Below are positions 50,255 through 58,088 of a stretch of DNA of 64,000 nucleotides, piece by piece (the first letter of the stretch is position 1; each line of letters opens with the position of its first letter). Both the position numbers and the translations under genes were made by a program. The DNA is taken from assembly GCA_050633525.1 (NCBI GenBank), contig JBOEGR010000008.1:42377-106376 (forward strand), given 5' to 3'. The notes beneath the pieces were generated by a model. The model saw only the letters and a program-made list of their open reading frames with translations. It did no database searches and was not told the origin of the DNA. Source of the DNA: CANLBN01 sp050633525. GTDB taxonomy: Bacteria > Pseudomonadota > Gammaproteobacteria > Pseudomonadales > Cellvibrionaceae.

Positions 50255-51712
50255 TTACGCTTTTTCTATCGCAAATACCCCATCTTTGGGTAGGCGCATC
50301 ATCGTAACGTCGATAACAGTGGTGCAAAAACTGCGAAGAATCACTTTGAGCTCGCTACTGCTGAGTTTGATGGTCATGGGTACGTAGGCGATATGATCGG
50401 AATCGGGCTCATAGCCTGTGATTTCGACATTCAAAGGTGCAATGTTTTTGAGTTGGTCTTGCCATTGTTTATTTTTGTAACGAACCGTCCGAAAATAAAA
50501 AGTAATAGTGCCTTTGTGTAAGGTGTTGCGGTGCTTGTCTTCTATCATGCTTTCTAGGCGTGGGTCATCGGTGCCTTCGTCGGAGTTGAAGGTGATGTCG
50601 GTATTATCAACACTATGGCCGTATTGGTCTTTGACGCGAATAATAACCTGCATGTGGCCTTCGTATTGGGCTTGTTTATTCCAACCGAAGATATTGGGTT
50701 TTAGTTTACTGGCGCGCTCAAGGGTTTTTTCTGTTAATTTTTGATAGCGCTCGACAATCGCCCCGTATTTTTTTTCATTGTAAGGCGTTTCTAGCGCGGC
50801 TTTGATATGGGGTAACACATGACGCCGGTTCTTTTTGCCGTCGACAATACCAATATCGCTACCAAAGTGTGCTGTCTCGTATAGCAAACCAAAAGGCACT
50901 CGTTTGCGTTGTGAGCTTAAGTTGTTAAGTGCGTAATCGTAGTAGCGGTCGGTAACATCGCTATTGGTTTCGCGCTTCTTCATTAAGTTTTTTAAGCTTG
51001 ATGCGCTCAGCTTTTTACAGCGAGCCGAGGGGAAAACCTCAATGTAGTTGTAATTTAAGTTGCAGGCAGCAGTGCGTACGGTGTTGTCGGATGAGTCTTC
51101 TTTTACATAGCGGATGGGGATCAGGTTGATAACGGTTTTTAATGTCCCTGCAAATGTTTGCGAACCATTTAAACAAAACTCCTGTATTTGATAGTCGAGA
51201 TACATGTCGTTGCCGTTTTGTAAAAAGTAACGGTGCAGCTCAAGTGTTTTCCAGCAGCCAAACTCCAATTCTTTGAGTACTCGTGTCCCCGAGTCGCTAC
51301 CTGTAAAAATAAAGCGCCCCCAGCGAGCCAATTGACCTTTGCCAATATGTGCCAAGCCACTACCAAAATTTGCACCCGCGAGGTGCACAACATTATTAAT
51401 AGGCGAGGGCTTAGGGCTGTATTTTTTGATCCAGTTGCGCACTACCAAGGCGCCGGTACTGTGTATAACGACGTGAAAGCCAGACTCCAATAGATGAGGG
51501 AAGTCTTTTTTTAAGGCCCTATCCATGGCAAAGCTGACATCGTCTAGCGATACGCCATCACTTAGGGAGATCCAGCGGCTTAAATCCAGCTCTTTCACCT
51601 CATCGTTATCGAACTCTTTGCGCAAGAGTTTGGGTAAGTGCCCGTAGATCTTTTTAGCAGAGGTATCTTTGCCTTCAGAGCTATAACCGTGAATGAGCAG
51701 GATCGGTAACAT
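50255..51712 (-). CDS. Lipase/esterase-like alpha/beta hydrolase with extra C-terminal domain
   Basis: A 485-residue protein. N-terminal half: LPILLIHGYSSEGKD (oxyanion HG), FHVVIHSTGALVVRNWI (nucleophile Ser in HSTGA) and VVHLAGANFGSG, as in PGAP1/DUF676-type lipases that act on membrane-associated substrates. A late SDIGIVDGKKNRRHVLPH may supply the His. The C-terminal part (about 340-480) is beta-rich (VIIRVKDQYGHSVDNTDITF...). No signal peptide. It precedes the CHAT operon on the same strand and may be functionally linked. Confidence 0.75.
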   Translation of the reverse strand: MLPILLIHGYSSEGKDTSAKKIYGHLPKLLRKEFDNDEVKELDLSRWISLSDGVSLDDVSFAMDRALKKDFPHLLESGFHVVIHSTGALVVRNWIKKYSPKPSPINNVVHLAGANFGSGLAHIGKGQLARWGRFIFTGSDSGTRVLKELEFGCWKTLELHRYFLQNGNDMYLDYQIQEFCLNGSQTFAGTLKTVINLIPIRYVKEDSSDNTVRTAACNLNYNYIEVFPSARCKKLSASSLKNLMKKRETNSDVTDRYYDYALNNLSSQRKRVPFGLLYETAHFGSDIGIVDGKKNRRHVLPHIKAALETPYNEKKYGAIVERYQKLTEKTLERASKLKPNIFGWNKQAQYEGHMQVIIRVKDQYGHSVDNTDITFNSDEGTDDPRLESMIEDKHRNTLHKGTITFYFRTVRYKNKQWQDQLKNIAPLNVEITGYEPDSDHIAYVPMTIKLSSSELKVILRSFCTTVIDVTMMRLPKDGVFAIEKA

Positions 51713-51979
51713 AGTAAAGGTGCCTTTTTATTGTGGTGAGGGGCTACTTTTTTCTAGCTAGAGTGTGTCATTTTTATTGTAATGTTTATTGCGTGAGAAG
51801 ATAGATGAACACCGCTATGTGGTCAATAGCTTAAAGTGGTGAAAGTGTGCATATGGCGGGTAATAATAGTGTGTGACCATTATTTATAACGGTGTTTTAG
51901 TCGTTTTTTGGAATGGTTAAGTCTAATGCCTTTCTCTTCGAGACAGAAAAAGTAACATTCTCAATATTTTAATAAATCG

Positions 51980-52759
51980 TTACTGAGTGTGAGCCGGCTC
52001 TAAGTAGCGTGTTACCCAAGCGGTAATAGTCGCGGCCACATACTCGGCATCTTCTTTTTTGGTGAGTAAATGGTCTGCCTTATCCAGAGAAACAAAGCTT
52101 TTAGGGTGCTTGGCTGATGCATAGATGCTAGCAGCCTCCGTGATGGAAACGGTGGTATCGGCAGGGGAATGAAAAACCAATAAAGCCGTATTTAAGTTCT
52201 CAATATCGTGTTTCAGCTTATTTGACTCGATATCATCTAAAAATTGTTTTTTGATTGTAAACGGTCGACCGGCCAAGCTAACCTCGGCTACGCCTTCATC
52301 GCGAATAGTATCGATCTCGCAGCTAAATTGGTGTGATACGTGGCTAGGGTCTGAGGGTGCGCCAATGGTGGCAACGGCTTTACATTCGTCTATATGCCCC
52401 GCTGCGGATAAAACCGCTGCGCCACCTAGGCTATGACCAATCAGTAAATCGGGTGCGGCATAATGTTCTCGCAAAAAATCAGCTGCCGCGATGAGATCAT
52501 CCACATTAGAAGAAAAATTAGTATTGGCAAAATCACCGTCGCTATTGCCTAACCCTGTAAAATCAAAACGCAGGGTGGCATAGCCCTTTTCAGCAAGCGC
52601 ACGCCCTATACGCGTAGCGGCAGCGATATCTTTTCCGCACGTAAAGCAGTGTGCAAATAAGACGTAGCCATAGGTATCGCCATCGGGTTTTTCTAATAGG
52701 CCAGCTAGTTGTATGCCTTCTTTGTTGGAAAAAATGACTTTTTCGCGATTGGCTGCCAT
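51980..52759 (-). CDS. Alpha/beta hydrolase (OsmC-associated type)
   Basis: A 259-residue hydrolase. Motifs: VLFAHCFTCGKD, TLRFDFTGLGNSDGDF, nucleophile GHSLGGAAVL, HSPADTTVSI (Asp) and KADHLLTK (His). The sequence resembles the hydrolase half of two-domain hydrolase-OsmC proteins, but no OsmC domain is attached or adjacent. The frame runs to 52771. I start at 52757-52759 because GGAGG lies six bases before that ATG. Two tandem -10-like boxes lie upstream. Confidence 0.88.
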   Translation of the reverse strand: MAANREKVIFSNKEGIQLAGLLEKPDGDTYGYVLFAHCFTCGKDIAAATRIGRALAEKGYATLRFDFTGLGNSDGDFANTNFSSNVDDLIAAADFLREHYAAPDLLIGHSLGGAAVLSAAGHIDECKAVATIGAPSDPSHVSHQFSCEIDTIRDEGVAEVSLAGRPFTIKKQFLDDIESNKLKHDIENLNTALLVFHSPADTTVSITEAASIYASAKHPKSFVSLDKADHLLTKKEDAEYVAATITAWVTRYLEPAHTQ

Positions 52760-52771
52760 AAGGGCCTCCAT

Positions 52772-53342
52772 ATTGATTGATGAGGTAATAGCGTGTTTCC
52801 GCTTGTGTGTATCACTTATAGTATAGACATATATAGTATAGGCATGATTTCCGACATCATAAAAATCAAACCCAAGGCCTACCGGCAGATAAACGAATAA
52901 ACATTCATCGTAATTTTTTTATAAAAATAAAAAGATGGCATGTAATTCTGCATGATTAACCGAAAGGCTATGTTAGGCTGCCTCCCCTCAGATTATGTAG
53001 TGAAAAATAAGTGTTCACAAATAATAAATAAGATTGTGATGCACCGTTTATGTTCAAACATAGTGTGAATAAATGCCACTGCATCTAGAGTTATATTTTT
53101 TGTGATCTAGATTTGTGAGCGGTGATTACATTACTTTTTTGCGTTTATTTATCGTTGTATTTTTTGTTGTTGCGTTTGTCTATGCATAAAGTAGTCGATA
53201 GTTAATATGTGCCGACTATTTTATTTTAACAATCATTGTTTATGTTTTTAAAAAGCCATTAACCAAAGCTTGGCTCGTTGAGTAATGGCTAAAAAATGGC
53301 TGTGCGTGCAGTATTCTTTTATGTTTAACCCAGTAATCTCCA
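52772..53342. other. Long AT-rich intergenic region
   Basis: About 570 bases between divergent genes. Left end: tandem -10-like repeats. Near 53190-53220, TAGTCG and CGACTA flank an AT-rich loop and are followed by TTTTATTTT, a weak plus-strand terminator-like shape with no gene before it. Otherwise nothing recognisable. A small minus-strand frame reaches in from the next gene but is doubtful. Confidence 0.5.
52817..52845 (-). promoter_or_regulatory. Tandem 15-base repeat with two TATACT -10-like boxes
   Basis: TATAGTATAGACAT (52817-52830) and TATAGTATAGGCAT (52832-52845) are direct repeats. On the minus strand each contains TATACT. They lie 60-85 bases upstream of the hydrolase start. No good -35 box was found for either. 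Confidence 0.4.
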
Positions 53343-53357
53343 ATGAGACCGAACACT

Positions 53358-55103
53358 ATGAAAATAAGCCCTATCAAAACAAACCAAGTTTTAATAGTTG
53401 TGTTATTGAGTTTTCTAATAAGTTGTGGTGGTAAAGACAGTGATGTTAAAAAAGGCGATGTTAAAAAAAGCCAGCATGAAAACCATGCTAATAAACAAGC
53501 GCTTGTCACAAATAAGGCGGTAGCAGGGCGCTATGACTTTAACTATGTGCCGCCAGCGGCTGTGACGCAAAAGCAAAGTATCACAGTGAAAACCGCGACA
53601 GGCCCAGTGCAGGTAAAAAATTTAGGCTTCCCCACACAGGCGAATAATATTAACCCGTGGATATCCGCTGCTTACCCAGGTAATCCTGTGATTAGAGCTC
53701 ATGCCTGGAACGTATGGGGAGCCTTAACCACCTTAACACCGTATAAAATACAAGGCGCTGCCACCACTGGCTCAAATTATTTGCCCGCGTTTATGACGTG
53801 GTACTCTAGTTATGAAGTGTACGGGGTCAATAGTGACGCAAACAACAGTTGTACCGCTAGCCAGCAACCGGTGGTCGATGCAAATGGCATAAAACGTTGT
53901 CGTGATGTCTCATTGCTAGCGTTTAATAAATTATCTTTGCCTGAGTCAAAGTATATTATCGATAAAAAATATAACGACTTAAGCACCCTGCAAGCGCGAG
54001 ACAAAACACCGCTCGATTTACCGCCCTTTAATGACAGCGGTTTTAATAGTAATACCAACACCAATGTCTCGTTTTCATTAAAGCCCGTGTACTACTTATT
54101 AAAAAATAATGCTTACAACCTGCTGCCTTATTGGGGCGGTATGCAAGCGGGCACCACCTCTAATAAAAACGCACCTGTGCCCACAACATGGAAGCAATGC
54201 GTTTTAATTAAAGTGGGTAAGCCTACCGGTACGCCACCTACCGTGTGTAACCCCGGTAAAAAAAATGCAAATGTGAGCGCCCCCAAAGGTGGGTGGGATA
54301 AAGCCAACTTGTCACAATTTTTATCGGTACCGTTGACGCAAGCCATGGTTGATGGCTTGGCCTATGCGCAAAGCCCACAGACACCGATTCAAGCATCCAG
54401 TATTGTCTCTTTAGGTTATACCGACGATGCTGCACCCGCAGTAGGTGACGTGGCCGTGCTGGTGGGTATGCATGTTAGCGTGCGCGAAACCAAAGAATGG
54501 TTATGGCAAACCATGTACTGGAGCCCCAAAGGTTTGAGTGTGCCAACCAATACGGATGTACCCGTGTTCCCGCCGCAAACCAGCAGTTACGTGGCTGGCC
54601 CTAACTACCCCGGTTCGTCTTACGATAACCCTTATGCTAATAGCAGCAACGCACCGGGTAAGGTGCCTACATGGGCCCAAAACTATGCCATGTGCACAGC
54701 CTATAGCCCCGTATACCCTGTGCAGCCTTATGTGGGTGGCACTAACGATGGCACCTATCCACAAATTTGTTTTAACCCTTGGTTAGAGACCGGTTTCGAT
54801 AATATGGCAGGGCACTTTTCGAATACAGGTTTAAACTCTAACTGCATGACCTGCCATGGGCAGGCGAGTTACCAAGGCGCTATTGCCAAGCCAACAGAGA
54901 CCTGCAATTTGCCGCAAGGCTATGGCTATTATGTGAATGGCTACACCTCGCGAGACAATAGCTGTTTAACAAAACAAAACTATGCCTATGACTTCTCATG
55001 GCATATTAGCAATGCCTACAAAGCCCCTAGTGATACAGTAGAGGCTCACCCCGCAGTGATTCACCAAAAGCCACCTACAGTGGCCCCCAGTTTTAGCCGT
55101 TAA
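53358..55103 (+). CDS. Lipoprotein with one c-type haem motif, function unknown
   Basis: A 581-residue lipoprotein: signal with lipobox LISC-GG, Lys/Asp-rich linker, then a large Tyr/Asn/Pro-rich body. One haem-binding motif CMTCH (about residue 496) lies near the C-terminus in NCMTCHGQASY, so it may be a mono-haem cytochrome-like protein. I do not recognise the body. I start at ATG 53358; an earlier in-frame ATG at 53343 has no ribosome site. It is flanked by long spacers, with no obvious redox partner nearby. Confidence 0.75.
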   Translation: MKISPIKTNQVLIVVLLSFLISCGGKDSDVKKGDVKKSQHENHANKQALVTNKAVAGRYDFNYVPPAAVTQKQSITVKTATGPVQVKNLGFPTQANNINPWISAAYPGNPVIRAHAWNVWGALTTLTPYKIQGAATTGSNYLPAFMTWYSSYEVYGVNSDANNSCTASQQPVVDANGIKRCRDVSLLAFNKLSLPESKYIIDKKYNDLSTLQARDKTPLDLPPFNDSGFNSNTNTNVSFSLKPVYYLLKNNAYNLLPYWGGMQAGTTSNKNAPVPTTWKQCVLIKVGKPTGTPPTVCNPGKKNANVSAPKGGWDKANLSQFLSVPLTQAMVDGLAYAQSPQTPIQASSIVSLGYTDDAAPAVGDVAVLVGMHVSVRETKEWLWQTMYWSPKGLSVPTNTDVPVFPPQTSSYVAGPNYPGSSYDNPYANSSNAPGKVPTWAQNYAMCTAYSPVYPVQPYVGGTNDGTYPQICFNPWLETGFDNMAGHFSNTGLNSNCMTCHGQASYQGAIAKPTETCNLPQGYGYYVNGYTSRDNSCLTKQNYAYDFSWHISNAYKAPSDTVEAHPAVIHQKPPTVAPSFSR

Positions 55104-55227
55104 TACCCTGATGCGCTTTGGAGAGTGGCGGGTGTGGTGCCCGCTGCTCTTTTTTTATTTTTTGTTCAAACATTAAAAATCAGTAAAAGGCTAGCTTGCT
55201 GGCTGTCCCCTCGGCATAATACCCGCC

Positions 55228-56103
55228 ATGATCAACACCAACCTCAACCACCTGCCCGAAGACAAGCAAGCGAATATTCGCAGTATTGTTGATGTCATTC
55301 ATGACGAGTTCGACCAAGTGGTGGGCGTGGCAACAAAAGAGGCTAAGCAGCGCAGCCGCATCGTATTGATTTTGCTCTTTGGTAGTTATGCCAAAGGCAC
55401 TTACGTTAATGACCCAGAGAATGGCTACATCAGTGACTACGATATTCTCGTGGTGCTTAACGAGCCGGAGTTGGTCGACGAATACAAGATTTGGCACACC
55501 GTAGAAGAACGCACCGCCCTTAAAACCGGCGCACCCGTTAACGTTATTGTGCACACCCTAAGAGAGGTCAACCAAGAATTAAAACAAGGCCACTATTTTT
55601 TTAAAGATATTCGCGAACAAGCGATACAACTTTACCAATATAATCACACAGAACTTCTGAACCCGGGCTTACTCGTCCGTGAAGAAGCACGTCATATCGC
55701 GCAAAACCATTTTGAACATTGGTTTGGTAGCGCAAACGGTTTTTTTAAGCAGTATCAACACGCAATGGATGACAAGGAATTTAAGATAGCCGCCTTTTTA
55801 TTACACCAAGCAGTAGAACGCTATTTTTCTTGTTTGTTGCTCGTGCATACCAACTACCGACCCAAAAGCCATAATATAAAAATGTTACACAGCCTTGGGC
55901 TACAACATTTTGAAGCGCTAAAAGACATCTTCCCCCAAAACAGCAAATTCAACCGCCGCTGTTTTCAACTCCTCAAAAAAGCCTACATCGAAGCGCGCTA
56001 TTCCGAGCACTATTCGATAACCGCGGATGAATTAGCGTGGTTAGCAGGGGAGACGGAGAAGTTGAAGGGGATGACTAAGGTGTTGTGTGAGGCGCGGATT
56101 TGA
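55228..56103 (+). CDS. Nucleotidyltransferase-HEPN fusion protein
   Basis: A 291-residue protein. N-terminal MNT-type nucleotidyltransferase: LLFGSYAKGT (about 50-59) and SDYDILVVL (about 69-77) give the GS and DxD active site. C-terminal HEPN domain (about 155-285): AFLLHQAVERYFSCLLLV and KKAYIEARYSEHYSITADEL; the Arg...His spacing (RYSEH) is shorter than the usual RNase Rx4-6H motif. Such pairs are toxin-antitoxin modules when split, and here they are fused. No ribosome site is evident. Fic gene follows on the same strand. Confidence 0.88.
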   Translation: MINTNLNHLPEDKQANIRSIVDVIHDEFDQVVGVATKEAKQRSRIVLILLFGSYAKGTYVNDPENGYISDYDILVVLNEPELVDEYKIWHTVEERTALKTGAPVNVIVHTLREVNQELKQGHYFFKDIREQAIQLYQYNHTELLNPGLLVREEARHIAQNHFEHWFGSANGFFKQYQHAMDDKEFKIAAFLLHQAVERYFSCLLLVHTNYRPKSHNIKMLHSLGLQHFEALKDIFPQNSKFNRRCFQLLKKAYIEARYSEHYSITADELAWLAGETEKLKGMTKVLCEARI

Positions 56104-56220
56104 GGGTTTGTGTTTGAGAGGTGCAAACACCTCGATTTTAAAATTAAAGCACCCATCTCCAAAGCTGTCGCTTTTTTCAACATGTTAAGAAAAGGCAAAA
56201 TAATCGACACGTTGTATTGC

Positions 56221-56241
56221 TATGTCGATACTATCGACATA
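56221..56241. promoter_or_regulatory. Perfect 21-base palindromic operator before the Fic gene
   Basis: Arms TATGTCGATA (56221-56230) and TATCGACATA (56232-56241) around one central C. Extra half-sites TCGACA (56204-56209) and TGTCGA (56253-56258) flank it. It ends 37 bases before the Fic start codon. The Fic protein has a C-terminal winged-helix, so autoregulation is likely. Confidence 0.65.
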
Positions 56242-56278
56242 TACTCATAACCTGTCGAAATTTTATAATAATATAAAC

Positions 56279-57391
56279 ATGACTTGGTCGCCTGAACAAC
56301 CCTACAACACCATTCCGCTGCTGCCTCCTCTAGAGCAAGCCGGCGATAAACTGGAGCTTGAAACGCCTATTGTGCTTAAGGCCTGTATTCAAGCGCGTGC
56401 AGCCGTGGCTGAACTCAAGCAAGCGGGCGAGTTACTGCCTAATCAAGCTTTGCTCATCAATTTATTGCCTTTATTAGAGGCAAAAGACAGCTCCGAAATA
56501 GAAAATATTGTCACCACCACCGATAAGTTATTTCAATATTCAACAGCCGAATCCGCCGCTGACCCCGCGACCAAAGAAGCGTTGCGCTATAGAACGGCTC
56601 TTTATCGTGGTTATGTAGAGTTGGCTAACCGCCCCTTGTGCGCCAATACTGCCATCGAAATTTGCTCTCAAATTAAAGCAGCAGATATGGATGTACGCAA
56701 AGTGCCCGGTACGGTCATTGCTAAGCCAGCAACCCAAGAAATTATCTACACCCCGCCTGTAGGTGAAGTGTTAATTAGGGATTTATTGGGTAATTGGGAA
56801 CAGTTTTTACACTCGCAAGATGATCTAGACCCCTTGGTTAAAATGGCGGTATCACATTACCAATTCGAAGCCATACACCCTTTTACAGACGGCAATGGTC
56901 GCACGGGCAGAGTACTGAATATTTTATATTTGATTGACCAGCAATTACTAAGCTTGCCCATACTGTATCTAAGCCGCTATATATTGAAACACAAAGCCGA
57001 TTACTACCGCCTGCTGACCGCCGTCACCCGCGAGGCAGATTGGCAAAGTTGGATACTGTTTATGTTAAACGCCGTAACAGAAACAGCGCAGTGGACAACG
57101 CAAAAAATAGCAGCAGTAAGGCAATTAATTGCAGACACCACTGAGCGTGTGCGTGAACAGTTGCCCAAAATATATTCGCACGAATTAATACAATTGATTT
57201 TCGAACAACCCTATTGCCGTATCAGCAACCTAGTCGAGCATAATATTGCTAAGCGCCAAACGGCTTCGGTCTACTTAAAGCAATTATGTGAGATTGGTGT
57301 TTTAGAAGAAAAATCAGTAGGTAAAGAAAAGCTTTTTTTGAATGTTAAGTTGGTAGCGTTGTTTGTGAAAGAAGATGAAAAATCTCAATAA
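56279..57391 (+). CDS. Fic-family AMPylase with N-terminal inhibitory helix and C-terminal winged helix
   Basis: A 370-residue class II Fic protein. Inhibitory motif SSEIEN (about 71-76); Fic core HPFTDGNGRTGR (about 200-211) with all catalytic residues, so AMP transfer should be possible. C-terminal region (about 300-360, RISNLVEHNIAKRQTASVYLKQL) is a winged helix-turn-helix. The frame opens at ATG 56222 inside the palindrome, but the conserved Fic_N start (MTWSPEQPYNTIPLLPP) is ATG 56279, which I use. Confidence 0.92.
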   Translation: MTWSPEQPYNTIPLLPPLEQAGDKLELETPIVLKACIQARAAVAELKQAGELLPNQALLINLLPLLEAKDSSEIENIVTTTDKLFQYSTAESAADPATKEALRYRTALYRGYVELANRPLCANTAIEICSQIKAADMDVRKVPGTVIAKPATQEIIYTPPVGEVLIRDLLGNWEQFLHSQDDLDPLVKMAVSHYQFEAIHPFTDGNGRTGRVLNILYLIDQQLLSLPILYLSRYILKHKADYYRLLTAVTREADWQSWILFMLNAVTETAQWTTQKIAAVRQLIADTTERVREQLPKIYSHELIQLIFEQPYCRISNLVEHNIAKRQTASVYLKQLCEIGVLEEKSVGKEKLFLNVKLVALFVKEDEKSQ

Positions 57392-57494
57392 GGAGATGGT
57401 ACTAATTGAGACGGCGGCAGAGTTTATGAGCACGGCAGCCAATTAAAATGGCTTTATATGCGCAAGAAATTAGATTTTTTGTGCATATTTTAGG

Positions 57495-57592
57495 TTTATG
57501 TATAGAAAATCCGATATTTTAAGCATATCGAAAATGCTTGTGTGTATATTGTTTAGGTCGTCTTGGGGGCTGCTTTCGGTATAAGCGGATAT
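57495..57592. repeat. Copy A of an imperfect direct repeat (about 98 bp)
   Basis: Matches copy B at 57916-58013 at roughly 80% by eye. Shared blocks are TTTATGTATAGAAA, CGATATTTTAAGCAT, TTTAGGTCGTCTTGG and TTTCGG. The two copies flank the 63-residue membrane-protein gene. It lies in the 286-base gap after the Fic gene. Confidence 0.75.
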
Positions 57593-57657
57593 TGAATCAA
57601 GTTACTCTGATCTCATAATTCTTCTTATGGTGAAGTGTGCAAACCCCATTGAGTTAA

Positions 57658-57683
57658 AAATAAGCCCTCGTAAGAGCTTATTT
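57658..57683 (-). terminator. Terminator of the small membrane-protein gene
   Basis: Arms AAATAAGC (57658-57665) and GCTTATTT (57676-57683), extended by TC/GA pairs round a GTAA tetraloop with a two-base bulge. On the minus strand the stem runs into a five-T stretch. The stop codon lies inside the stem. Confidence 0.7.
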
Positions 57684-57869
57684 AATATTTAACTGGTCTT
57701 TAAGTTTTTTATTTTCTCGCTTCGTTTTTATATTTTCAAAAACAACGACGATAAATATTAAACCAAAGACAAGAAAATAGACATTTTCACCGCCAAATAA
57801 TATATTTACGGCGGTAATAATTATTCCTATTATCAGCCCTGTGGCAATTAATAAAACAACGTCTTTCAT
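57678..57869 (-). CDS. Small two-helix membrane protein
   Basis: 63 residues with two hydrophobic helices (about 4-24 and 31-46) and a basic C-terminal tail (KTKRENKKLKDQLNIK). No family recognised. It has its own terminator and is bounded on both sides by copies of the direct repeat, like a cassette. A ribosome site is weak. It could be a membrane toxin or immunity-type protein, but nothing in the sequence proves that. Confidence 0.55.
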   Translation of the reverse strand: MKDVVLLIATGLIIGIIITAVNILFGGENVYFLVFGLIFIVVVFENIKTKRENKKLKDQLNIK

Positions 57870-57915
57870 TTTTTTACTCTGCTAGTAAAGTCTGTCCTGT
57901 TTTACATGCTTTAAA

Positions 57916-58013
57916 TTTATGTATAGAAAGTGCGATATTTTAAGCATGTCGAGAATTGTTATGTGTATATGATTTAGGTCGTCTTGGAGGCTGTTTTCGG
58001 CCAAAAGGGGACA
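57916..58013. repeat. Copy B of an imperfect direct repeat (about 98 bp)
   Basis: Partner of the copy at 57495-57592. Both end in a GGCTGNTTTCGG...GG-ATATT/ACATT-like block. A shorter related string, GTCCGCTTTGGGTCGAAAGC, recurs at about 61877-61896 upstream of the 1256-residue gene. Confidence 0.7.
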
Positions 58014-58088
58014 TTAGAAAACAATAAACCAATCCAACGATCTACATGGTCACCGAGAAATAAACCTTAAATACCTACGAAATACAGG

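Noticed and set aside
53240..53509. Minus-strand 89-codon frame with a hydrophobic stretch, overlapping the start of the haem-motif lipoprotein.
   Set aside because: Its hydrophobic part is antisense to the lipoprotein signal peptide, which favours such a frame by chance. No ribosome site was seen and the family is not recognised.
57495..58013. The repeats and small gene considered as an integron cassette with attC sites.
   Set aside because: No convincing attC core/inverse-core pair was found and no integrase gene lies in the window.
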